Part shown: one piece after another, positions 8,875 to 17,787 of the stretch | Position numbering within the stretch: the first letter of the stretch is position 1 | Layout of the letters: every line of letters starts with the position of its first letter | Translations under genes and position numbers: made by a program | The notes under the pieces: generated by a model | What the model was told of the DNA's origin: nothing | What the model saw: only the letters and a program-made list of their open reading frames with translations | The model's database searches: none | Assembly (NCBI RefSeq): GCF_030317145.1 | Contig: NZ_JASZYE010000001.1 | Span: 1,054,001-1,118,000, forward strand | DNA: 64,000 nucleotides | From: Variovorax flavidus | GTDB lineage: Bacteria; Pseudomonadota; Gammaproteobacteria; Burkholderiales; Burkholderiaceae_C | Reading direction: 5' to 3'

Positions 8875-9870
8875 TTACTCCGGCTTGAAGTTGATCGACC
8901 TGAGTACCTCGCCCATGCGGGCGTAGTCGGACTGCAGCGATTTCGACATCTGCTCGGGGCTGCGCGGCTGGCCGGATTCGAGGCCCGTGCCTTCGATGCG
9001 CTCGCGCACAGCGGGCTGTGCCAGCACCTTGAGCACTGCTTCGCGCAGGCGCGCCTGCACTGGCGCAGGCACGTCGGGCTTGACCCACAGGCCCATCCAC
9101 CCAATGGCTTCGAGTTGCGGGTAGCCCAGTTCGGTGAAGGTCGGCACGTCCGGCAGCATCGGTGAGCGCTTGGGCGCGCTCACCGCGAAGGCCTTGAGCT
9201 TGCCGGCCTTGATGAGCGGCAGCGAGGTGGCCATGCCGTCGAACATGAGCTGGACGTGGCCGCCCATCACGTCGGTCAGGGCCGGCGTCGATCCCTTGTA
9301 GCCCACATGCGCCATGTCGATGCCGGCCGCCTTGTTGAGTTGCAGGCCCAGAACATGCGACACCGTGCCGGCCGTGTACGACGCGTAGTTGACCTTTCCG
9401 GGCTGGGCCTTGACCCAGGTCATGAGCTCGCCGAAGTTCCGTGCGGGCAGCGAGGGCGTGCCCACCATGACGAGGCCGCCGCGCGCCAGTTCGGCCACCG
9501 GCTTGATCTCGGTCGCCATGTCGACCTTGAGGTGGACGATGTGCGGGATCTCGCTCACCAGCGAGTTGACGCCGACCAGCAGCGTGTGGCCGTCATGCGG
9601 CGCCTGCGACAGTTCGTTGACCGCGAGCACGCCGGCGGCGCCGGGCTTGGGATCGACGATCACGGGCTGGCCGATCTCGCGCGACAGGCCGTCGGCCACC
9701 ACGCGCGCAATGACGTCTGCGGAGCCGCCGGCCGGACCGGCCACGACGATGCGCAAGGGCTTCTCCGGCCACTTTGCCGGAGCCTGCGCCTGCGCGCCGG
9801 GCGCGAACAGGCTCGCGCCGATCAACATGGCGGCGCACAGGGTGCGGCGGGTTTTGGAATCGAAGGTCAT
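8875..9870 (-). CDS. Bug/TctC-family periplasmic solute-binding protein
   Basis: 331-residue protein with a signal peptide (about 1-28) and the Bug/TctC layout: an early beta-strand ending in AGPAGGSADVIAR, the DGHTLLVGVNS segment, a hinge VGYKGSTPAL, and the late LPDVPTFTELGYP motif. Such proteins bind carboxylates or related small molecules in the periplasm and normally feed TctAB membrane proteins, none of which is in this window. It is the last gene of the TauD-BKACE operon, 24 bp after the YeiH-type gene, so it may bind that pathway's substrate or act as a sensor. The ligand is unknown. Confidence 0.9.
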   Translation of the reverse strand: MTFDSKTRRTLCAAMLIGASLFAPGAQAQAPAKWPEKPLRIVVAGPAGGSADVIARVVADGLSREIGQPVIVDPKPGAAGVLAVNELSQAPHDGHTLLVGVNSLVSEIPHIVHLKVDMATEIKPVAELARGGLVMVGTPSLPARNFGELMTWVKAQPGKVNYASYTAGTVSHVLGLQLNKAAGIDMAHVGYKGSTPALTDVMGGHVQLMFDGMATSLPLIKAGKLKAFAVSAPKRSPMLPDVPTFTELGYPQLEAIGWMGLWVKPDVPAPVQARLREAVLKVLAQPAVRERIEGTGLESGQPRSPEQMSKSLQSDYARMGEVLRSINFKPE

Positions 9871-9894
9871 GCTTGAACTCTGGATTGTGTGATT

Positions 9895-10911
9895 TCAGGA
9901 CGCCCAGCGCAGCAATGCAAGCACGAGCAACGCGAGGAAGATGGTTTCGCCCAGCATCAGCATCACCGGCTTGAGGCCGACCGAGGCGAGATCGCGCAGA
10001 TGGGTCTTCATGCCGATGGCGGCGATGGCGGACACCAGGCACCAGCGGGACAGGTCGCCGCCGAGCGAGACGATGGGCGCGGCGATCCATCCGGCGCTGT
10101 TGACCGCGACCAGCGCGGCGAAGGCGACGGCGAACCACGGCAGCAGCGGCGGCCGCTTGCCAATGGCCTGGCCCGAGCGCGCGGCCACGCGGCCGAACGC
10201 GACGGCGAACACGATCACCGGCAGCAGCATCGCCACACGCATCAGCTTGACCAACGTGGCGACGTCGCCGGTATCGCGCGACATGCCGTAGCCCGCGCCG
10301 ACCACCTGCGCCACGTCATGGATGGTGGCGCCGAGGAACACGCCGGCCTGGCGGTCGTCGAGTCCCAGCAGGTGGGCCAGCATCGGGTAGACGATCATGG
10401 CCAGCGTCGACAGGGCCGACACGCCCACCACGGTGAAGAGCGTGGCGCGCTCCTTCAGGGGATGCGCCGGCAGCGCCGCCGCGAGCGCGAGCGCCGCCGA
10501 TGCGCCGCAGATCGCCGTCGCCCCGCCGGTGAGCAGGCCGAACACGCGCTGGAACCCCATCAAGCGGGCGGCGAGCATCGACAGGCCGATGGTCAGCGCC
10601 ACCGAGAGCAGCACCAGCAGCACCGGCTGCCAGCCCAGCGCCGCCACCTGGGCGGCCGTGATGCGCAGGCCCAGCAAGGCCACGCCCACGCGCAGCACCT
10701 GCCGCGCCACGAGTTCGATGCCGGGCGCGCAGGGGCCGTCGCTCGACAGGAAGTTCATGGCCATTCCGAGCAGCAGCGCGAACAACATGACCGGCGCGCC
10801 GTAGTGCTGCGACAGGAACGTGGCGGCCGCGGCTACCACGGTGCTTGCCAGCACGCCGGGAAAGAGCAGTCGGCCGCGTTGCGGCCAGGCGGCGATGGAC
10901 AGGGTGGACAT
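9895..10911 (-). CDS. yeiH: YeiH/UPF0324 (COG2855) membrane protein, putative sulfate or sulfite exporter
   Basis: 338-residue polytopic membrane protein with about 9-10 hydrophobic segments. It carries the family's AGIELVARQVLRVGVALLG-like and LTGGATAICGASAALA motifs. The family includes E. coli YeiH and the SuyZ/TauZ proteins encoded beside sulfonate-degrading enzymes, which are proposed to export sulfate or sulfite. It lies 6 bp downstream of the acyl-CoA ligase gene, so translation is probably coupled. In this operon, beside a TauD-type dioxygenase, it hints that a C-S or sulfate-ester bond is broken, but no sulfur-specific enzyme proves this. Confidence 0.85.
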   Translation of the reverse strand: MSTLSIAAWPQRGRLLFPGVLASTVVAAAATFLSQHYGAPVMLFALLLGMAMNFLSSDGPCAPGIELVARQVLRVGVALLGLRITAAQVAALGWQPVLLVLLSVALTIGLSMLAARLMGFQRVFGLLTGGATAICGASAALALAAALPAHPLKERATLFTVVGVSALSTLAMIVYPMLAHLLGLDDRQAGVFLGATIHDVAQVVGAGYGMSRDTGDVATLVKLMRVAMLLPVIVFAVAFGRVAARSGQAIGKRPPLLPWFAVAFAALVAVNSAGWIAAPIVSLGGDLSRWCLVSAIAAIGMKTHLRDLASVGLKPVMLMLGETIFLALLVLALLRWAS

Positions 10912-10917
10912 CGTGCG

Positions 10918-12561
<1,644 letters not shown>

Positions 12562-12598
12562 GGTGTCTTGTCCTGAAGATGGAGGTTGGATGGGACGC

Positions 12599-13954
12599 TC
12601 AGGCCATGGCCTTGCGCGTGGGGATGGGCGGGTTGTCCGTTGCGTCGGCCGGTGCCTCGCCGGCACGCAGCATGTCGCCGCCGTAGCTGCGCGCCGCGGC
12701 CATGAAGGCCAGCGCCGCCAGGATGCCGAAGGCCGGCATCGCGGCCAGCGTGGCTTCGAGGCCCCAGGCATCGGACAGCACGCCCGCGATGAAGGGGCCG
12801 GCGGCCAGCCCGAAGAGGTTCTGGAACAGCGCGAGCACCGACGAGCCGGTGGCGCGCACGCCGGGATGGATGACGTCGATCACGACGGCGGAGACAGGCC
12901 CCACCGTGCAGGTCATGAGGAAGCCGCCGAAGGCGATCAGCGCGAACTGGGCCTGCGCCGACAACGCGATGCCCAAGCGCTGCGCGCCGAAGGCCGTGCC
13001 CAGCACCAGCAGCGATGCCACGCACAGCACTGCCATCGCATGCAGCTTGGCATGCGGACGGCGTGCGCCGGCGCGATCGACCACCGCGCCCCACAGCACG
13101 CTGCCCACAGCGCCGCACAGCACCACCAGGGCGGCGCGCACGGCGGCCTGCTCGGGCGCAAGCCCGTGCACGCGGTTCAGGAAGCTCGGCAACCACGACC
13201 AGACCGCCGAGACGACGACGAGTTGCGCGGCGCCGCCCACGCACACCCAGGGCAGCGTGCGCGAGCGGAACAGGCCCTGCGCCACCGCGATGGCTGCGCT
13301 GCGCGTCGAGCGCGCGGCCCGTTCGAGCCGCGGCGTGAGTTCGACGGTGCGGTAGTCGCGCACCTTGAGGTAGAGCAACGCCATGATCAGGCCCGGCACA
13401 CCCACCACGCCGAAGGCCGCCTGCCAGCCCCAGCGCGCGGCGATGAGCCCACCGAGCATCACGCCCAACACCGAGCCGATCGATGCGGATGCGAAGAAGC
13501 CGGCCAGGAGCGCGCCACGCAGCCGCGCCGGGAAGTGGCTCGCGATCAGCGCCGCACCCACCGAGCCGTAGCCGGCCTCGCCGAGCCCGACCAGCGAACG
13601 GGCCGCCAGCAGTTGCCCGTAGTTGCGCGTGAACATGCAGGAGATCGTGGCCATGCTCCAGATCGTGGCCATGGCAACGATGCTGCGCACGCGGCTGGAG
13701 CGGTCGGCGATGAGTGCGACCGGCAGCGCGCCCAACCCGACCGTGACCGACACGACCGAGACGAGACCGCCGAGCTGCTTGTCGGACAGGCCCCAGTCGG
13801 CCTTGAGGTAGGGAAACAGCGAAACGATGACCTGGCGGTCGATGTAGTCGACCATCATCAGGCCGAGGGTCATCGCGAACGCGAACCAGGCCTGGCGCCG
13901 GCCGATCAGGTAGCCCTCGGCATCGCCGGGGCGAGCGTGGAGTGTGGGCGTCAT
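12599..13954 (-). CDS. MFS transporter
   Basis: 451-residue major facilitator with about 12 membrane helices. Motif A appears in the loop after helix 2 (ALIADRSSRVRSI) and the first helix contains DYIDRQ, typical of the anion:cation/aromatic-acid and glucarate-type branches. It should move an organic anion across the inner membrane. The ATG at 13954 is chosen because upstream residues are unlike the family; the ribosome-binding site is weak. It follows the quinone oxidoreductase gene by 25 bp. Within this operon it is the most likely importer of the catabolic substrate or exporter of an intermediate. Confidence 0.87.
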   Translation of the reverse strand: MTPTLHARPGDAEGYLIGRRQAWFAFAMTLGLMMVDYIDRQVIVSLFPYLKADWGLSDKQLGGLVSVVSVTVGLGALPVALIADRSSRVRSIVAMATIWSMATISCMFTRNYGQLLAARSLVGLGEAGYGSVGAALIASHFPARLRGALLAGFFASASIGSVLGVMLGGLIAARWGWQAAFGVVGVPGLIMALLYLKVRDYRTVELTPRLERAARSTRSAAIAVAQGLFRSRTLPWVCVGGAAQLVVVSAVWSWLPSFLNRVHGLAPEQAAVRAALVVLCGAVGSVLWGAVVDRAGARRPHAKLHAMAVLCVASLLVLGTAFGAQRLGIALSAQAQFALIAFGGFLMTCTVGPVSAVVIDVIHPGVRATGSSVLALFQNLFGLAAGPFIAGVLSDAWGLEATLAAMPAFGILAALAFMAAARSYGGDMLRAGEAPADATDNPPIPTRKAMA

Positions 13955-13979
13955 GGCAGTGTGTACCGGGCGGCCGGCC

Positions 13980-14951
13980 TCAGGGCACCAGCACCGTGGC
14001 GCCGGTGGTGCGGCGCGACTCCAGCGCGCGATGCGCCTCGGCGGCATCGGCCAGCGCGAACATCTGCTTCGGCTCGCCGCGGATCTTGCCGGCCAGCACT
14101 AGGTCGAAGAGTTCCGCGGCCATGTCGAGCATGTGCGGGCGCGGCGTGGCGTAGTGGACCATCGCCGGGCGCGTGACCCAGACCGACCCCTTGACCGCGA
14201 GCTGCATCGTGTCGATCACGACCGGCCCCGACGAGGTGCCGTTGCTCACCAGCGTGCCGCGCGGCTGCAGGCTGTCGAGCGAGGCCTGCAGGGTGTCCTT
14301 GCCGACCGAGTCGTAGACGACGGGCACGCCCTTGCCGTCGGTGAGTTCGCGCACGCGTGCGGCGATGTTCTCGCGCGTGGTCACGATGGTGTGCGTGCAG
14401 CCGTTTTCCCTGGCAATGGCGGCTTTCTCGTCCGAGGAGACGGTGCCGATCATGGTGACCCCCAATGCGCGCGCCCACTGGCAGGCGATCAGGCCCACGC
14501 CACCGGCGGCCGCGTGGTACAGGATGGTCTCGCCACCCTTGAGCGGGTAGACCTGGCGGAACAGGTACTGCGCGGTCATGCCCTTCATCATCAGCGTCGA
14601 GGCCGTGCGGTCGGAGATGCCGTCGGGCAGCGGGATCAGCCACTCGGCCGGCATCACGCGCACGTCCGAATAGGCGCCTTGCGGGCCCATCAGGTAGCCC
14701 ACGCGCTGGCCGGGCTGCAGATCGGTCACGCCGGGGCCGACGGCCTCGACGACGCCGACGGCATCGGAGCCGAGCCCGTTGGGCAGCGGCATCGGATAGC
14801 GGCCGGTGCGGAAATAGATGTCGATGAAATTGACGGCGACGAAGGTGTGCCGGATGCGGACCTGGCCGGGGCCGGGGTCGCCGACCTCGACGTTCTCGAG
14901 CTGGAGCACTTCGGTCCCGCCCGTCTGGTGCAGGCGAATGGCTTTGGACAT
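13980..14951 (-). CDS. zinc-free quinone oxidoreductase (Qor/MDR family)
   Basis: 323-residue medium-chain reductase of the quinone oxidoreductase (zeta-crystallin) branch. The GroES-like N-domain carries VNFIDIYFRTGRYP and GSDAVGVVEAVG, and the Rossmann motif AAAGGVGLIACQWA lies near 145-158. Zinc-binding cysteines are absent, as expected for Qor. It probably reduces an activated C=C or a quinone with NADPH. AAGGA lies about eight bases before the ATG at 14951. It sits 40 bp after the hydrolase gene in the operon. In this setting an enoyl- or enone-reductase step is plausible, but this is inference. Confidence 0.88.
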   Translation of the reverse strand: MSKAIRLHQTGGTEVLQLENVEVGDPGPGQVRIRHTFVAVNFIDIYFRTGRYPMPLPNGLGSDAVGVVEAVGPGVTDLQPGQRVGYLMGPQGAYSDVRVMPAEWLIPLPDGISDRTASTLMMKGMTAQYLFRQVYPLKGGETILYHAAAGGVGLIACQWARALGVTMIGTVSSDEKAAIARENGCTHTIVTTRENIAARVRELTDGKGVPVVYDSVGKDTLQASLDSLQPRGTLVSNGTSSGPVVIDTMQLAVKGSVWVTRPAMVHYATPRPHMLDMAAELFDLVLAGKIRGEPKQMFALADAAEAHRALESRRTTGATVLVP

Positions 14952-14991
14952 GATGGGTTTCCTTGAGGGGATGTGTTGAATCGCGGGGACG

Positions 14992-15588
14992 TCAGTCGGC
15001 CACGGCGAGCGGCGTGGACAGGTCGCGAATGAGGTAATGGGCGAGCGGCCAGGGGCCGTGTCCCGAGGCCGGGTTGAGATGCCCGACCTCGCCCATGTCG
15101 ATCAGTTCGCTGCCCCAGTCGCGGGCGAGCAAGGCGACACGGTCGAAGGCGGCGAGCGGATCGTTGCGGCTGGCCACCACGATGCTGCGGAAGGGCAGCG
15201 TCCTGCGAGGCACGGGCAGCCAGCCGGCGTCGAGCAAGGCCTCGACCGTCGGATAGCCCTCCGGCATGGGCCGCTCGAAATCCGGCGGCGTCGCCAGCAG
15301 CGCCCCCTGCACCGGGCGGCGCGTGCGCCGTGCCCAGTGGGCGACCATCAGGCTGCCGCCGCTGTGGGCAACGATGACCAGCGGCCCGGCGACGGAGTTG
15401 GCGACGCGCTCGATGGCATTGACCCTGGCCGCGCAGTCCAGGTCTTCGCGCCCCATGGGCGGCACCGTATGGACCTTGCGGCCGCGGGCCTGCAAGTCGG
15501 CCGCCAGCAGCGTCTGCCAGTGCGCGTCCACGTGGTCGCGCAGTCCGGGGACGATCAGGACCGTCGGCGAGGCAAACGCTGCGTTCAT
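14992..15588 (-). CDS. RBBP9/YdeN-type serine hydrolase
   Basis: 198-residue alpha/beta hydrolase of the RBBP9/YdeN family. The nucleophile elbow is VAHSGGS (Ser76), with the acid at Asp143 (SRNDP) and His170 (VGHLNP), a complete catalytic triad. The ATG at 15588 is two bases downstream of the BKACE stop codon, and its ribosome-binding sequence (AAGGTGG) lies inside the end of that gene, indicating translational coupling. It likely hydrolyses an ester or thioester in the pathway. The substrate is unknown. Confidence 0.86.
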   Translation of the reverse strand: MNAAFASPTVLIVPGLRDHVDAHWQTLLAADLQARGRKVHTVPPMGREDLDCAARVNAIERVANSVAGPLVIVAHSGGSLMVAHWARRTRRPVQGALLATPPDFERPMPEGYPTVEALLDAGWLPVPRRTLPFRSIVVASRNDPLAAFDRVALLARDWGSELIDMGEVGHLNPASGHGPWPLAHYLIRDLSTPLAVAD

Positions 15589-15590
15589 GT

Positions 15591-16649
15591 TCAAGCCACC
15601 TTGCGCAGGTAGCCCTGCTGGCGTCCGGGGGGATTGGGCGCGAAGCCGTTGGCCACCAGGGTCTCCTCGACCGTGTCGTAGAACACGCCGATCTTCAGGA
15701 TCTCGCGGGCTTCCTTGCCGTTGGCGACCTCGCGGCCGAACTCCCGCGACATGCGCACCAGCTGCTCGATCTGCTGCACCGTCGTCATCTTCGCGGTGCG
15801 CGACTGGTTCCAGAGGTTGTCCTCGATGCCGCAGCGCACGTGCAGGCCCATGGCCATGCCGATCATGTTGATGGGCAGCACGTTGCGCATGCTGCTCTCC
15901 ACCGTCAGCATCGCGCCGTCGGGGATGGCCCGCAGGAAGTTGGCCAGGTTGTAGATGTTGGGCGCGTCCATGCCGCCGCTGATGGCAACCCAGTTCATCA
16001 CCAGCGGGCCCTTGTAGACGCCGCGGCGGATCAGGCGCTCCACGGTTTCGTAGCTGTTGATGTTGTAGAACTGGAACGCGCTCTGGATGCCGGCGGCGCT
16101 CAGGCGGCGCACGTGCTCGTCGATGAAGCCGGGCCCCGAGGGCACGATCATCTCGCGGTAGGCCGCATTGATCTCCGGGTCGGCCAGGGACGTGCCGGCG
16201 ATGTCTTCCGCTTCCATGTGCTCCAGCACGTTCATCTGCGTCGTGTTGACGGTGACCGTGACCTGGTCCGGCTTCGGATCGAGTTCGGCGAGCATGTGGC
16301 GCGTGTCGTCCTTCAGCCACTTCGCGGAGGCGCCGTCGGTCTCGGGCGCGAAGGAGATCGAGCCGCCCACCTGGATGACCATGTCCGGCACGGCCTTGCG
16401 AACGCCGGCGATCAGCTCGTTGAACATCGACAGGCGCTTGGAACCCCTGCCGTCCAGCTCGCGCACGTGCAGGTGCAGCACGGAGGCGCCGGCGTTGTAG
16501 CAATCGACTGCCTTCTGCACCTGCTCTTCCATCGTGACCGGGATGTCCTGCGGGAAATCAGCCGGAATCCATTCGGGGCCATAGGGTGCGGCGGTGATGA
16601 CCAGCTTGTCCTGGTTCTCGGGGAACAGTGATCCGTCGAGGAAATTCAT
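15591..16649 (-). CDS. BKACE (beta-keto acid cleavage enzyme, DUF849)
   Basis: 352-residue member of the BKACE family, whose founding enzyme is 3-keto-5-aminohexanoate cleavage enzyme. The zinc-binding HLHVR motif is at 59-63 (His59, His61), followed by the DGR motif, and a VQVGG strand comes later. Family chemistry is condensation of a beta-keto acid with acetyl-CoA to give acetoacetate and a new acyl-CoA. Different members use very different beta-keto acids, so the substrate cannot be assigned. It lies 48 bp after the dioxygenase gene and is coupled to the hydrolase gene. In this operon it could split a beta-keto acid made by the dioxygenase branch. Confidence 0.9.
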   Translation of the reverse strand: MNFLDGSLFPENQDKLVITAAPYGPEWIPADFPQDIPVTMEEQVQKAVDCYNAGASVLHLHVRELDGRGSKRLSMFNELIAGVRKAVPDMVIQVGGSISFAPETDGASAKWLKDDTRHMLAELDPKPDQVTVTVNTTQMNVLEHMEAEDIAGTSLADPEINAAYREMIVPSGPGFIDEHVRRLSAAGIQSAFQFYNINSYETVERLIRRGVYKGPLVMNWVAISGGMDAPNIYNLANFLRAIPDGAMLTVESSMRNVLPINMIGMAMGLHVRCGIEDNLWNQSRTAKMTTVQQIEQLVRMSREFGREVANGKEAREILKIGVFYDTVEETLVANGFAPNPPGRQQGYLRKVA

Positions 16650-16697
16650 GGTTCGTCTTTCTGTGTCGTTGGAGTGAATCGGGAGCGGGCGGGCGGC

Positions 16698-17621
16698 TCA
16701 GTACGTCGCTTCGCCCATGATTCCGGCGCGTTCCATCTTTCGATGGCAGGGCGGGTAGTCCATCACCGCGTAGTGCTGGGTGGAGCGGTTGTCCCAGAAG
16801 GCGACGGTGTTCTTCTTCCAGCGGAAGCGCACCTGGAACTCCGGCACGTTGGCCTGGCTCACGAGGTAATTGAGAAGCAGGTTCGCGCCGGGGTTGGCGT
16901 CCTGGCCGAAGCGCACGTTGGCCGGCGTGTGGTAGTTGGTGAAGTGCGTGGTGAAGGCGTTGACGAACAGCACCTTCTCGCCGGTTTCCGGATGGGTGCG
17001 CACCACCGGGTGCTCGGCATCGGGAAACTGCGCGCGCAGCGCCAGGCGCTTTTCGATCGGCATCGCCGCGCCGAAGCTGGCCTCGATGCTGTGCCGCGCG
17101 CGGAGGCCGGCGATCCTGGTCTTGATCTCCTCGGGGAGTTGCGCGTAGGCCTCGACCATGTTGGCCCACACCGTGTCGCCGCCCACTGGCGGGCATTCGA
17201 CGCAATGCAGCACGCAGCCGAAGGGCGGCTTCTCGCGCCAGGTCGCGTCGGTGTGCCAGGCGTTCTCGTAGCGGTCGTTCGGCGTGTCGGGCGACTTGTA
17301 GATGCGCACGAGCCCCGGGTAATCCGGGTCGCTGCCGGCCACCGGGTGGTCCTCGAGTTCGCCGAAGTGGCGCGCGAAGGCCACGTGCTCGGCGCGCGTG
17401 ATCTCCTGATCGCGGAAAAAGAGCACCCGATGCTTGAGCAGCAGGCGGCGGATCTCCCCCACCAGCGCCGGGTCGCGCGACGCGGCACCCAGGTCGACAT
17501 TGCCGATCTCGGCGCCGATCGTGCAGGTCAGCGGCTCCACATGGAGGGATGTCTTCAGCGCCGAGGCGTGGACGACGGCGGGTGCACCTTGAAGCGAATT
17601 CGCGGAGCTGGACGGGGTCAT
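16698..17621 (-). CDS. TauD/TfdA-family 2-oxoglutarate-dependent dioxygenase
   Basis: 307-residue non-haem iron dioxygenase. The iron ligands are the HTD motif (His123, Asp125) in ENAWHTDATW and the distal His283 in STQHYAV. Arg294 and Arg298 in CHRKMERAG fit the 2-oxoglutarate-binding arginines by spacing. Family reactions hydroxylate a carbon next to a heteroatom, releasing sulfite (TauD), an aldehyde (AtsK alkylsulfatase) or a phenol (TfdA). The ATG has AAGGAG nine bases upstream. It is the first gene of an eight-gene run reaching 8875. A G/C-tract dyad lies 106-133 bp upstream. The substrate is unknown; the YeiH-type exporter makes a sulfur compound worth testing. Confidence 0.9.
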   Translation of the reverse strand: MTPSSSANSLQGAPAVVHASALKTSLHVEPLTCTIGAEIGNVDLGAASRDPALVGEIRRLLLKHRVLFFRDQEITRAEHVAFARHFGELEDHPVAGSDPDYPGLVRIYKSPDTPNDRYENAWHTDATWREKPPFGCVLHCVECPPVGGDTVWANMVEAYAQLPEEIKTRIAGLRARHSIEASFGAAMPIEKRLALRAQFPDAEHPVVRTHPETGEKVLFVNAFTTHFTNYHTPANVRFGQDANPGANLLLNYLVSQANVPEFQVRFRWKKNTVAFWDNRSTQHYAVMDYPPCHRKMERAGIMGEATY

Positions 17622-17726
17622 GCTGCTTGTCTCCTTCGGGCCGGACCGGCCTCGTGTGTCGCGGATGGCGCCAGCCCTGTGCGGCGGCGCTCGAGTCAGC
17701 GAAGATTAAGGAGAGACAGCCCCGCG

Positions 17727-17754
17727 CTCCCCCCCATCGCAGAGGGGGGTGGGG
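17727..17754. promoter_or_regulatory. candidate operator: G/C-tract dyad upstream of TauD-BKACE operon
   Basis: On the plus strand the site reads CTCCCCCCC, eight bases (ATCGCAGA), GGGGGG, T, GGGG. It lies in the 166-bp gap between the LuxR-type regulator and the dioxygenase gene, about 106-133 bp before the latter's start. Layout, spacer length and distance match the site at 6144-6171. It could also act as a terminator-like hairpin for the regulator gene, but no T-run follows. Confidence 0.5.
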
Positions 17755-17787
17755 TCATTTGTGTGGCCGGGCGTTACAGGCCGGCGC